Shown: positions 10,481-21,159, counted from the first letter of the stretch. The stretch is 64,000 nt of DNA from Spirometra erinaceieuropaei (GCA_902702965.1 CACRXP010000147.1:230852-294851), one strand, 5' to 3'. Notes: generated by a model not told the origin, from the letters alone. Numbers and translations are program-made.

Positions 10481-11555
10481 ACAACTGCCGGTTACACCAC
10501 ACATCCGCACACTCCCTACCCTCCTCCACCATCAACAACACACATCAACACTTACCCACCGCATGCACCAACTGCCACCTTTCACGCAAGTGGGAAGTGT
10601 GCTCTCGACTCGGTCCCCATGCGGCTTCGGCTGCACGAGTGACTTGAGTCCGAGACTATCCCGACACGTCAAGCGTCGTGGATAGGAAGGTTGCTGATTG
10701 ACGCCCGCTCTCAGTTTACGCAGTTCGTCGCGTTGTGTGTGTGTGTTGTGTGGAGTGGCGGACTGGTAGGCAGGGAACGGGCTGAAACAGCACCTTCCAC
10801 GGCACTCTCACGCAAGTGAGAGACACGCCGTTCAACCCCCGTTGTGTGAAATCCTGGTGTTGTGTGCATGGGGGCCAGTCGTGCCGTGGCGCGCGCAGTC
10901 ATGGTCAGTCGACCATGACAGCCACCGCGCCCATTCCCCACTCCAGTCTGCTGACCGGCTCGGACAGCGGCTGGGGTGTGGGAGTGGGAAGGGAGAGTGA
11001 GGTCGACGACTCAGCGCACTTTCTCCTCCCTATAAACAATCTGACGCGCTTGAAGCTATCACGGTGTGCTAAAAGCCGTGGCTTGGAAGGTTGCCAACTG
11101 ACGGGGTAATTTGGACCTCCTCCTTGACCGGAGGCGGTCTGAGAGTCAGGCTGCAATGGCTCCTTTTTAATGTGGCCTTTATGGCACTCCCATCACAGTG
11201 TGGGATCCGAGCGAGGCGTTGGCGGCACGCCCAGGTGCGGCTTCGGCTGTGCCAGCCTCCAAATCTCTGTTGTGTTGGTTGAAATCCTGGTTATTTGTTG
11301 TGTGGACCAGGGGGTGTGGTGGAACGCCAAGGTGAGGATCCGTCCGAGCCATCCACCTGCGGCCTCCCCCGTCTCCGGTCTTCTAGACTCTGTCTTGACA
11401 CCGGGCTTGGGCGAGGGAGGAGGAGAGAGTGTAGGTAGATGCTACGCAAGTCTACCGGCACTATAAACCCCTGCGTAAGTCACCGTCCCTGCTCCCATTG
11501 CTGCTGTAACTGTGGGGCACACGGTGGACATCATCGAAAACGATGGTCGAACTGT
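10481..11555 (+). mobile_element. LINE-A 3' untranslated region (~1.07 kb)
   Basis: Collinear with 36278-37236 read on the opposite strand, so it moves with the LINE coding tail. Landmarks are a GTGTGT run near 10735, the self-complementary CTCTCACGCAAGTGAGAG (10805-10822), GGTCAGTCGACCATGAC (10904-10920), and a terminal GTGGACATCATCGAAAACG. No poly-A tail is visible; homology stops around 11555. Confidence 0.75.
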
Positions 11556-12011
11556 CATCTGTCACCGGACTAATTTACCTTAGACAAGTTAGGCCCGTTT
11601 TCTTTGCCCAGATTGGTTGTTTGAATGTGACGAAAAACAACACACTTGTAAAACCCGCCATGCTGGCCTTCTTTGCTGTCGCCCTCTGTTGTCAGGTTAC
11701 TTATCGTTCAGAATCTCCATATTATTCACTAGGGGCTCGCGAGATATAATTCGTTAGTTCGTGAGAGCATTACCATTTACATCAAGCCACCACAGTCTTC
11801 TGTTCAGGGATGGCCGCGCATTCAACACCACAACGGTAGCCCACTGTGACATGGCAAAGCTCAAACTCACTTGAAGCAAGTCTCCCTGCTCGCACATGCA
11901 CAACACACCTAAGTTATTCATGGGGGGTTTGTCCGATTGCACGCGTAAAAACGCTAACAGTCAACACACCGCCAGACGTTAATCATGCAAATTCATGCAA
12001 TGTGGTCTACC

Positions 12012-12228
12012 AACGTCATCACGACGGGCGAGATATCCTATGCCAGAAGGTGCACATTCACTGTGTGCGTGAGTGGCGTGTCCCTCGGTGAAGACTGGCA
12101 CCAGCACACACGCGTGGGCGTATGCTTTGCCACTGTGCCAAATCTCATCGCCAGTTGGTTGGAATAGTTAACTAGTACATTTTTGAGGGAAGAGGGACAG
12201 AGAGAGAGGACAATACCGATCAGAAATA
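12012..12228. repeat. Direct repeat R1, first copy
   Basis: About 217 bp matching 12476-12735. Shared blocks are CATCACGACGGGCGAGATA, AGAAGGTGCACA, TGTGTGCGTGAGT, CACTGTGCCAAATC, and a gagaga-rich end. The second copy has a 30-40 base insertion in its middle. The MITE at 12231-12474 lies exactly between the two. Confidence 0.8.
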
Positions 12229-12230
12229 GG

Positions 12231-12474
12231 TAAGATGCGGTTATATAGCCCCCCACCTGATGGACACAATAGTGTCAGGGTTGGGGTTAGAGTTAGGGGC
12301 TATGATTATGCATTAGGGTTGGGACTAGCGTTAGGGGTTAGGGCAACTATTTCCCAACCACTCAAAGTACAACCGCGCATTCCCAAAAGCTTTCCTTCTG
12401 CATACAACTACTTGACCTCGTCGCCTGTGCGTTCCCTGACCCCACCTGTAAAAACCCCTATTACCACCGGTCCC
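12231..12474 (-). mobile_element. MITE M1, truncated copy with TTAGGG-like interior
   Basis: Reverse-oriented relative of the complete element at 13288-13617: GGTAAGATG.GGTTATATAGC terminus, then degenerate ggttaggg repeats, then the TTTCCCAACCACTC body. It stops about 60 bases before the far terminus, where the second R1 repeat begins. Confidence 0.7.
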
Positions 12475-12475
12475 G

Positions 12476-12735
12476 TCATCACGACGGGCGAGATACCTTG
12501 TGCCAGAAGGTGCACAGTCAATGTGTGCGTGAGTTGCGTGTCCCTCGATGAGGGCTGGTTTTGTGGAGTGAGGCACTGGTACACATGTAACACGCATAGG
12601 CGTATGCCTTCGCGCCGAGCCGGTCACTGTGCCAAATCCTATTGTCAGTTGGTTGGTAGGTTGGAATAGTCAACTGGCACATGTCTGAGGGAAGAGAGAG
12701 AGAGAAATAGAGAGATAGAACAGTACCGAGGTGAA
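12476..12735. repeat. Direct repeat R1, second copy
   Basis: Second copy of the 12012-12228 unit, same orientation, with an extra segment around 12555-12610. Ends in a gagaga/aata tract. Confidence 0.8.
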
Positions 12736-12814
12736 ATGCATTTTCATGACAAATGAACACATTCCTTATTACCATCAACTTGATGGGCTAGAAGTTACCG
12801 CGACCCACTGAGAA

Positions 12815-12890
12815 TAGTGGCTTGGAAGGTTGCCAACTGACTGGATAACTGGCTGAGGTACAGGCTGCAGTGGCTACGCATTAGCACGAT
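12815..12890 (+). repeat. Small LINE-A 3'-region fragment
   Basis: GTGGCTTGGAAGGTTGCCAA followed by ACTGACTGG and GGCTGCAGTGGCT match 11075-11165 in the LINE-A 3' region, in the same orientation. Confidence 0.5.
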
Positions 12891-13279
12891 TTTTATGAAA
12901 GCATCACTTATGTTAGACACGGGACCCCAAACGGAGTCTGTCACTGGTGGATCCACTGACAGGCTCGTGTGAGGCACGTGTAGACGGGCTGTTCAGATTT
13001 GTCAGTATCCGCCCCAGTGCCCAACTCCGGTTGTCTTGACTCCGTCCTGCCCTCGGAAGACGGCGAGTGGGAGAAAAGAGTGAAGCAGGTACAATGAACG
13101 CCTCTTTGACAGGGTCAGGAGGGCTGGGGGAGAGATCGGACGCAGTGGCTGAAGATGTTAAACAGCCCGTATACGCGTGCCACGCACGATCTGATCCTCC
13201 CACCATGGAACCGTTTTCACATATGTCAGAGGGTGGCTCGAATCCAATCCGAGTAGAATCACCACAGAGGACACATTTC

Positions 13280-13625
13280 GGAGGAGCAGTCAGATGTGGT
13301 TATGTAGCTCCACCTGAAGTAAACAAACAGCAACCACCTGTAATACGGGACCGATGGTGGTGGGGTTTTTACAAGTGGGGTCGGGGAACGGGCGAGCGGC
13401 GGGGTCGAGTAATTGTATGCAAAAGAAAAGTTACTGGGAATGCGTGGTTGTACTTTAGGTGGTTGAGAAATAGTTGCCCTAGTCCATAACCCTACCTCTT
13501 AAGTATAACCCCTAACCCCTACCTCTAACCCGTGACCTTAACCCCTAATCCTGACCCCTAACCCCAACCCCAACAGTATTGTGCCCATCAGGTGGGGCTA
13601 CATAACCACATCTTACCGAAGGAGC
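13280..13625. mobile_element. MITE M1, complete copy (hAT-like, 330 bp)
   Basis: Terminal inverted repeats AGATGTGGTTATGTAGC (13292) and GCTACATAACCACATCT (ending 13613) bound a 330-bp element (13288-13617) without a coding frame. Flanking octamers GGAGGAGC (13280-13287) and GAAGGAGC (13618-13625) agree at 7 of 8 positions, consistent with the 8-bp target duplication of hAT transposons. The interior 13480-13580 is a degenerate array of CCCTAA/TTAGGG-like units. Other partial copies are 12231-12474, 23134-23212 and 40735-40818. hAT assignment is inferred from duplication length only. Confidence 0.7.
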
Positions 13626-13689
13626 CATTGAATCTGATTCTCTGTCCTCTAGGCAGCCACCCCACGCACGCAAACAATACCGACTACGA

Positions 13690-13975
13690 AGACGGAGTTA
13701 TCCCGTCAGTTGGCAGCCTTCCAAGCTACGATTTTTAACACATCGTGATGGCTTCCAGCACGTCAGATTTATAATTGTAAGGAGCGCTCTGATGTGCCGT
13801 GGGGATGGATTATCCAACGCAGACCTCTTTCTCTCCCCACCTATCCCATCTACCAGTCCGCTGTCCGAGTCGGTCAACTATCTAGGATTGGGCGCAGTTG
13901 GCTGGCCGCCCCACGGATGCTGTCAGCGTCGGCCTGTTTCAGATTCACGTGCACATCATCGCCGGGTCCCCGTCA
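13690..13975 (-). repeat. LINE-A 3'-region fragment
   Basis: Matches the middle of the LINE-A 3' region in reverse orientation (TTGGCAGCCTTCCAAGC, the CGTGATGGCTTC block, and CAGTCCGCTGTCCGAG.CGGTCA). Confidence 0.6.
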
Positions 13976-13999
13976 CAGGGCAGTACTAGATCTCGTCGC

Positions 14000-15050
14000 T
14001 CGCGACTACTGAAATATCACGTTGTGGCCTGCGTAAAAATAAATATAGTTTCCAGACACTGAGTCCACTTTCGGCCATCTTGTTCTAGTTTCTCCGCTTG
14101 TACGCGATTTGAAGGAAGGAGGTTGATGTTTCGTTAGCCCGGCCGCCACAATTCGTCACTGAGCTAGCGACAAACGAACCGTCGGGTGCACAATGCATCA
14201 CATGTTGTCGAGGCATCCAGTGGCATAACCGGCGCAGGCCCCAGCCGTATCTCAGCTTTCTGTCTGCAGCTGGTATTTACGCATGCGCGATTTGTTATGC
14301 AGTCGCCACTACGGGACGAGTGTTACACTAGCGAGACCAGCCAATCACACGTCGTTTATTTGTCCACTTTGCGCCGCCAATAACTATGATGCGCGATTCT
14401 AGCGGGCAGCCATCATGACCTGTCGGGTGTCATTGTTCACGACCTCGCTGCCTCAAGGTCATTCACCCTTTTGCAGTGAGCCGTTCCATACGCGCTGACC
14501 TGAAGTCACACGACCGACAGCTCGGGCATACCAGCGTCCGCACAGCCGCAGCTGCCTATGCGGCCACTTGAACGCACCCCACCCCCTGCAACCAGCACAG
14601 CAAGCCGCTGGTACTCCACCCGTCGGCAAATGCAACACACACACACCGACTGGCCACCACCTGAGCTTGGCCCACGAGCCAACAAAAACGGCTGCCACCA
14701 TTACCTCAGGGACTCTCAGGCCTGACTGGACGCAGTCAACATCAGCCCTGGCTTCGCCAGTGGCCACTGTTGCCTGAGACGACAATTCCAGGTTCTGTGC
14801 ACGATAAACCCCTCGTTCTGGTGTCTTCTGCCTTCTCCTTACAATTTGGGATCTGATCCGACGATGGTAGCGCACAGACAGGGAAACATTCACACGGTCT
14901 GCCGCAACACGCTCTCATAGCTATTCGTTCGCACCCGACCGTGGGTGGCCAGTGAAAGCTGCCAGCGGGCAGCCAACATGCACTGTTCCTCACAATTGCG
15001 TCCCCATATGTAGCGGACAGTATTTAGGAGTTACACTGGTACATTCAGAT
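14000..15050. other. Unassigned sequence
   Basis: A 144-residue Cys/Arg/Trp-rich frame lies on the minus strand at 14459-14893, but its composition looks random and no domain is visible. No inverted repeat was found. Possibly old repeat sequence. Confidence 0.35.
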
Positions 15051-15054
15051 CGAC

Positions 15055-15290
15055 CGTGGATTCCGATCATGTCCACTGTGCGGGCGGGGTGGGCGCGGGG
15101 ACGGTGAATTGTGAGTGAATTAGTTTACGGTGTTGGTAGGTTTGTGCTGCATATACCGTGCTTCCCCTTTCGCCTTCCTGCACCCGGCGTCGAGACATTG
15201 TCAGGAGGATCAGAGGCCGGGGGCCGGGCGCAGGTGGCTGGCGCGGCGTGAGCACGCGCCTAGGCGTGTCACAACATCCTCATATAGCAG
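15055..15290 (-). repeat. LINE-A 3'-end fragment flanked by similar 45-bp segments
   Basis: Minus-oriented LINE-A 3' terminus (GGGACGGTGAATTGTGAGT, GTTGGTAGG, GGTGGCTGGCGCGGCGTGAG). Segments 14998-15045 and 15278-15322 on either side resemble each other (CATAT.GCGGACAGTA, AGTTACA.TGGTACA.TCA). They may be a diverged duplication or part of the repeat. Confidence 0.55.
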
Positions 15291-15373
15291 ACAGTAAGTA
15301 GAAGTTACATTGGTACACTCACAAGTGTGGGGAGTAGTTAAGTACTGTATGGAAATATTTAAATATGTAATGG

Positions 15374-15735
15374 CAGGGGGGCGATCACCGATCGTTCTTA
15401 CGGAACTCACTTGTTCCGTTGTGCCTTACGCGTTCTCTCTCGAGCCCAACCAGCAGCCGCACAGTGGCGCACGATATCGGCAGAATGGCATTACCAACAA
15501 AGACAAGGGAGACTGGAATGGCCATTTCTGGCTTATTAGCCGTCGTCAGCCATTCAGGGCAACGGGCTCGTGGCCCAGCGGTTAGAGGCGTGGACTTCTA
15601 ACTAACGGGTCGCGAGTTCGAACCCCGGATGCCCCACAGTTCGGGGTTGGGTATGATTGGCCGACGACGGCTAATAAGCCAGAAATGGCCATTCCAGTCT
15701 CCCATGTCTTTGTCGGCAATAACGTACTGCCTATT
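15374..15735. repeat. tRNA-like repeat family S: inverted partial unit plus full plus-strand unit
   Basis: 15564-15635 is a tRNA-like head with A-box (TGGCCCAGCGGTTAGAGGC) and B-box (GAGTTCGAACCCC), and a TCT-containing loop where an Arg anticodon would lie. The conserved tail (15655-15722) follows, with GACGACGGCTAATAAGCCAG and GGCCATTCCAGTCTCCC. 15480-15557 carries the same tail in reverse, preceded by the family's upstream segment (15374-15480), giving a head-to-head inverted arrangement. The family recurs at 25140-25515, 43998-44420, 55095-55345 and 59565-59730. A tRNA-derived SINE or SINE-containing repeat is likely. Confidence 0.75.
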
Positions 15736-16424
15736 TAAATATGTACTTAAAATATACGAAGTAAGGAGAAGTTTAAGGGAACGTAGTCCTGTGACTACAC
15801 ACCAATGACGAACTTTGTCCGAAGAAGATGGTTATGACGATGAACTGGCTGTGCTTTCCGATGGATGAAAACAAAGATATGATTGCACAGCGAAGTAGAA
15901 GAGTTACATATCCTTGGGGGACGGCTCTTTCTCTTCTTCAGGCGCCTCGTCCACCAATTACACTTCTTCAGGAGTTTCGGGATTTTTCTAATGTTCCTTC
16001 ACCATATGTTCGAGAAACCGCGTAAATTAGCGAATCATTTTTTTACTATAAGATGTAGTTAGTCACAAAAGTATGAGAAAATAACTGGCGAATATTTGAG
16101 ACATGCTCTACGAAAAAATAAATCCGCGAAAAGGGGGGATCGACTACACTTCAGTATAGATTAGGATTACAGATATTGCAATCGCGAGTGCGGGTCATAA
16201 GTGTTTCATTTTCACAACCCACAGTAAAAGATTCAGGCAGTTCATCAAGGAGAGAAGGACATAATCTCAGGTTCCAAGGGACATCCTGAGAAGAGAAGTC
16301 TTCGCAGCTGGTGTCTGCAAAAAGGGGGTGTTTGGACGGGAAAGAACTGTAGTCGGCGTTCGGATAAATCCATCCAGCGAGTAGTCAGATGGAGAAGTGA
16401 AAGGGAGCGGAGTGGGAAGAATGC

Positions 16425-16505
16425 GCTTTATTTAGAAACGAACTGCAACATTTTCAGCAAAAAAATTTTAAAATTATCGTGTTCCAGAGGCAAGGGACAA
16501 AAAAT
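16425..16505 (-). repeat. CR1-like LINE 3' terminus, solo
   Basis: GAATGCGCTTTATTT followed by CATTTTCAGCAAAAAAAT matches 56052-56105, the 3' end of the minus-strand CR1-like element. It is therefore a severely 5'-truncated insertion of that family. Confidence 0.6.
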
Positions 16506-16534
16506 CGAAACGTATTGACTGCAATATTTTTGAC

Positions 16535-16650
16535 TGTAATAATGATAAGCCCAATCTCGGCGTCGGCCTAAGTACATGTCAGAAACGGTCCACGGGATGG
16601 CATAACTAATCGCTGCCAAGCCAACGCGCGACATGAGGTATGACGAAGGA
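16535..16650. repeat. Repeat H, first copy
   Basis: CCAATCTCGGC...CATGTC..GACATGAGGTATGA resembles 18325-18430. Two copies are seen; nature unknown. Confidence 0.4.
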
Positions 16651-16968
16651 ACTTGTGGGTTGGGGGGGGGCATTTATCGGACGGTTAATGTCCTCCAGAC
16701 CTTGGACGCCTTGTAATTTTGAGGCAGAGAGAACAAGTTCTGTCAGGTCTAATCCTGGCAGCCTACCGAGGACAACAGAGACTCAAATCGCACTTGGGAA
16801 TGTCCTAAGATAGGTGATGGATGAGTAGACATTCAAAAGTATAGAAGCGACATTTGGGGGTAAAATTCGGATGAGGAATGCTTTAAGGGGAAACGTCGCG
16901 AAGCCTGATTTTCCACACGGCTTTGGCCAACAGTGCCTACTTATGATTGGAGTGGACTTATGGGAGAT

Positions 16969-18130
16969 CCAATTAGTTATCTACCACATGAAATATCAAC
17001 GTAAATTTTGAAATGCTTTTTCGATTATGAATAATTACTTAAATAATATTGCCTATTGTGCAACATAATCCGAAAATATTTTAGTCACGCCAGGCTTCCG
17101 GCTTTTGCATGGGCTTCTTTTTGGCCACCTGCATAAACCACACTTGTCAAACAACGGCTACCTGAGTGGTATAAAATGTTTCATTGATTTTCGTTGCCCT
17201 TATAAATTCGGACATTTTTTTATAAAAGTCAGATACACAAATATCCGTTCATGCGCTCATTTGGTAGTAGGTCACGCCTTCTATAGATTTTATCCTTGAG
17301 AAAGGTTTGTTTCGGTTATATAAAATTTTTTAGTTCCTGAATGACTTTGAACCCGGCCTACCGTTAAACCTGCGTTCAGGGTTTCCAAAATATTGCCTGC
17401 ATACTTTGCAAGCAATATAAATCACACATTCGTCTCACAAGATTTTCCAACGGCTGTGAAATACGCTACAAACTTCACAAGAAGCATTGATAGATAAACA
17501 AATACGATAATATCCGTATGGACGTTTCACCGTCTTGGGAAATCTCATAACCAGAAGATGAAGATTCGATCACTGGAACAGGAAATTTATTTGCCTGACG
17601 TTTCGGATTCTAAATCGGATCCATCATCAGAGAGACATTCGCGTATGATGATGGATTCGAGTGAGAATCCGAAACGTCAGGCAACTACATTTCTTGTTCC
17701 AGTGATCACATCTTCATCTTCTGAACTGCTACCTGGAACTCGCCTGTTCGCTTCTATCATCAATCTCATAACTATAGACATTTTAAATCAAAATATACCC
17801 TTTTTCGAAGGCGATGTGGGTTGATAGCAAATGCGTACAGGACAGGGCATTTTTATGCATGTTTTCTATAAAATATGTTTGAATATATATAAAGACATCA
17901 AAAATCAATGGGAGAATTTCATTTGAATTGAGAGTCACTTTTGTCGAGTAAACTTTTGCGTACGGCCGGAGAGAAGGGCACTTCAAAGCCGGCATCCGGG
18001 CGTAGCGGAAGTGTCTCGGGTTTATGCTGCACAATAATAAACATTACAACCTCACCTGAGTAATCCTTTCTAGTGAAAAAGGCGTTTCGGAATCTCGACT
18101 AACATTTTATGAGGTAGGTCACTCACTGTA
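16969..18130. mobile_element. TA-palindrome element, full but enlarged by PLE ends
   Basis: Left arm about 16969-17345 and right arm about 17760-18128 are inverted copies of the family consensus. The right end CACTCACTG is followed by TA (18129-18130); the left end has decayed. The centre contains an extra ~190-bp palindrome (17545-17735) made of two PLE 3' ends. The total of ~1.16 kb versus 990 bp in intact copies is explained by this insertion. Confidence 0.7.
17545..17735. repeat. Inverted pair of PLE 3' ends with hammerhead-like cores
   Basis: Arms of about 75 bp (17550-17630 and 17644-17735) are near-perfect inverted copies. Each holds the motif series CTGATGA / stem-loop / GAAA / CGTC: minus strand with TCATCAG at 17624-17630, and plus strand with GAAACGTC at 17671-17678 where the first box has mutated to ATGATGA. 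The same sequence ends the PLE fragment at 45905-46690, identifying it as PLE 3' terminal sequence. Confidence 0.65.
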
Positions 18131-18324
18131 GAATAACCAGCTAGACAATGGAGTTCTGACTTTAATTGTGCAAAAATCAAGGGTAGCTATACGCAAAACG
18201 TGGTCAAAAGAAGCAAAAAGATGGTTGTTTGAGAAAACCAGGTCTATCAAGTCTGGATGAGTAGGCTTGTGCGATTTACACCGTCGTAAAATGGTACTAT
18301 TCTCACAAGACACTGGAAGAAGTT

Positions 18325-18430
18325 ATACTAGTCCTTGTAATGACAGGTCCAATCTCAGCTCTGAGGTTAGCGTAACTGCTCATTAATAAGCCGACTGACG
18401 ACATGAGGTATGATGGAGGCTACGCCGGGT
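18325..18430. repeat. Repeat H, second copy
   Basis: Diverged match to 16535-16650, ending in GACGACATGAGGTATGA. Confidence 0.4.
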
Positions 18431-18773
18431 TAGACGAAGCCTATGCGATTAGGACCGTCACATTAAACAGCGATACGTTCAGAGGACAGCGAAATAATTT
18501 CTTCTGACGGAAATTCGAAAGTGTTGGTAAGGAATTATTAGAAGTTGCTTTCAATGAACTCTCATCGGGCCGGTACATTTATACGGGAACGGGGTACAGG
18601 TAAAACATGTGAGAGATAAGAGAAATCGATTACAGCTCGTCCTTCCTTAGAAGTGAGGCGTGGGAACAAGGGGGGGGGGAGGAAGAAATAAGTGACAGTG
18701 AGTTAGGAGTCAGTGAGGGGTAAGGGGGACGGAGGGAACGTGCGGAGGAGTACAAGCAATTAAGCGACTCATG

Positions 18774-19071
18774 GCCACGGTAGGCGTGGAGCTTGCACTA
18801 GGTACTTCTGTGCACACAAGACCGGCTTTCTTAACCTGATGGCAGTTGCCTCCGCTGTCACTAGCAGATATTGACCCAGTGGCTTAGGGTAGTTCGGTTG
18901 GATCTTATAAATTGTAAAGAGAGCTGCTTTGGGCTCCACTCGGTGTCCGGATTCAACAATGTGTGCGGGAATAATGCTATTTATCGCGACTTTGGAGTGT
19001 ACGGGTGTCCAGTTATAGGTCGTAGCAGGTCGTTCACTTGCTTGCAGGTGTAGAATACGCCTAGCGCCCAC
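18774..19071 (-). pseudogene. PLE GIY-YIG endonuclease C-terminus
   Basis: The ~99-residue minus-strand frame contains HIVESGHRVEPKAAL, a long helix with TAEATAIRL.KP.LC.QK, and closes with RLPWP. The PLE at 1094 has the same layout (LLDSGHSVDPKTSF, then AAYIRRVKP.LC.QL, closing NLTLPW). It is therefore the same domain end from another PLE lineage. The GIY-YIG catalytic core upstream is not readable and the RT is absent. The following sequence toward 18640 is G/A-rich and probably belongs to the element's 3' region. Confidence 0.65.
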
Positions 19072-19199
19072 TTACTGGTACCCAACTCTCATATTTGGCT
19101 CCCAGAAGCTAGGGTCTGCCTAACGGCCACATCCCGGTAACCGTCTCGACCGGCGGGCTAAACGAGGTGAGGGTAGCCGTATGTGCATCTCCCCACTCC

Positions 19200-19320
19200 C
19201 ACCATCGCTGGACGGACGGATCACCGCCTCGGTTCCTCTGAGATGAGGCTTCGTCTGCAACCCCACTGGAGGCCACAAGTCAAGTGCCGCCCAAGTAGGT
19301 CGAATATTGCTTTGTTGTCT
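19200..19320 (+). pseudogene. Short LINE-A fragment (post-endonuclease linker)
   Basis: Encodes GRTDHRLGSSEMRLRLQP followed by a Pro/Lys-rich stretch, matching 20155-20260 of the adjacent LINE-A fragment. It is an isolated 120-bp duplicate sitting just upstream of a longer LINE-A piece. Confidence 0.55.
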
Positions 19321-19494
19321 TCGTTTTTTTGCTTTTTCTTGTTTGCCTGTCTTTTTCTTATTTGCCTGTTTTTGTTCTTGTCGTTAGCTAAATACCGTCT
19401 TTTGAATTTTTCTACTCAGCGTTTATACTTCGGCAACCAGTTAACTTAGAGAGGGACGAGAAACTCTGATTCCTGTCTCCCTACCCTTTCCCCC

Positions 19495-21095
19495 ACCTTC
19501 CGCCTCCCCCCACTCAAAAGTCCCCCAAAGTGGACATCACCGCACTCAGCGAAACCCGGTTCTCCGAACAAGGCCAACCGCTGGAGGTGAGTGCCGGCTA
19601 CACCTTCTTCTTGAGCGATCGCCCCAGGACAGAGCGATGAGCCGCGGAGGTCACTTTTGCCATCCGTGACGACATCGTGGGACGACTGCCCTGTCTACTG
19701 CGGGACATCAACGATCGTCTGATGAGACACAGCCTGCCTCCCCGGGAAGAGAAATTCGCCACCATTGACAGTGTCAACGCTTCCCCGATGACCAGCCCGG
19801 CGAGGTGAGGAACAAATTCTACGAGAATCTGCACAACCTCCTGGCGACTGTGCCGAAGGCGGATAAGTTGATTGTTCTTGGTGACTTCAACGCCCGCGTC
19901 GACAGAGACCATGCTGCCGCGAGAGGAACACTGGCTACCCATGGTTTCAACGGCTCCAACGACAATGGCCTGCTCCTCCTACGAACCTGCGCAGAATACC
20001 GACTCATCCTGACGAACACCATCTTCTGCCTGCCGATGCTAAAGAAGGCCACCCCGGATGCATCCTCGGTCGCGACACTGACGCCTGCTGGACTATGTCC
20101 TCTTCCGGAGGCGAGACCAGCAGGATGTGCTGGTGACAAAAGCGATTCTGGCTGTCGACGGGCGGATCGGCCATCGTCTTGTCTTCTTAAAGATGCAGAT
20201 TCGCCTACGGTCTCAAAGGAAACCTCAAGGTAGGCGGCCCCCGGGTAAGCTGAATATTGCTTTCGTATCTTTGTCTGCTCAACGGCTAGACAACCTTCCG
20301 CGCGGTCGCCTACGAGAACGCCTCCGTGGTGGCGTCAACTGCGAGATACGGTCCAGTCGACGGCGCTGGCCGTCCTCGGTCGCGCACGCCGCCAACATCA
20401 GGACTGGTTCGATGACAATGACGTCGCTATTAGCAAATTACTCGCCGAGAAGAACCGTCTGCACAAAGACTACGTCAGTCGCCCCACTGACGACAACAGA
20501 ACGGCCTTCTACCGTAGTCGCAGCGTTGTACAACAGAGGCTGCGGGAGATGCAGGAGGTCTGGACGGTTCGCAAGGCTGAGGAGATCGAAGGATAGGCGG
20601 ACCGCAACGAATGGTAAAACTTCGCCGCGACCAAAGCTCTCTACGGTCCAACAGCCAAAGGTACTGCACCTCTCCTCAGCGTCGACAGCAATACTCTCCT
20701 CACCGATAAGACACACATTCTGCAGCCATAGGCCGAACACTTCAGAGGCGTCCTCAACCGTCCCTCCACAATCTCCGATGTCGCCACTGCCCGTCTGTCT
20801 CAAGTGGAGACCAACGCCAACCCCGACCTACCGCTCTCTCTCTCCGCGAAACCATCAGGACCGTGCAACAGCTCTCCAGCGGGAAAGCGCCCCGATCGGA
20901 CGCGATCCCTGCTAAGTTCTCCAAGCCCGGTGACCCCTAAATTATGGGACATCTGACAGCGCTCTTCCAGGAGATGTGGCGTCAAAAGAAGTCCGCAGGA
21001 TTTTAAGAACGCCACAATCGTCCATCTCCGCAAGCGTAGAGGTAATAGTCAGCTCTGCGACAAGCGCCTGAACAACCATCTGGAACAGGGTCTCC
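19495..21095 (+). pseudogene. LINE-A, AP-endonuclease half and linker, frameshifted
   Basis: N-terminal half of the LINE-A polyprotein. 19497-19660 reads KVDITALSETRFSEQGQ and GYTFFLSDRP, typical of the apurinic/apyrimidinic-type endonuclease that nicks target DNA; a TGA interrupts it near 19638. 19805-20050 is in a new frame and includes the catalytic strand [16 protein letters not shown]. Further frame changes occur near 20110 and 20330, and the linker before RT can be followed to about 21000. The last readable part (NATIVHLRKRRGN, then [11 protein letters not shown]) has lost about 20 residues. Homology stops at about 21095, before the RT catalytic motifs. Inactive relic. Confidence 0.85.
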
Positions 21096-21159
21096 TGTCG
21101 GATCCCGCTTCGCGTACCACGCTCTCATGTGGGTGGTCCGAATCTCACGTCAATTGGTA

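Noticed and set aside
12012..12735. CRISPR-like or tandem array
   Set aside because: Only two long units separated by a MITE; no short regular spacers, and the genome is clearly eukaryotic.
14459..14893. 144-residue protein on the minus strand
   Set aside because: Composition looks random, both strands are open here because the sequence is GC-rich, and no motif is visible.
15564..15635. Functional tRNA-Arg gene
   Set aside because: The same head recurs with a shared non-tRNA tail at several sites and with mutated stems, which fits a SINE-like repeat rather than a tRNA gene.
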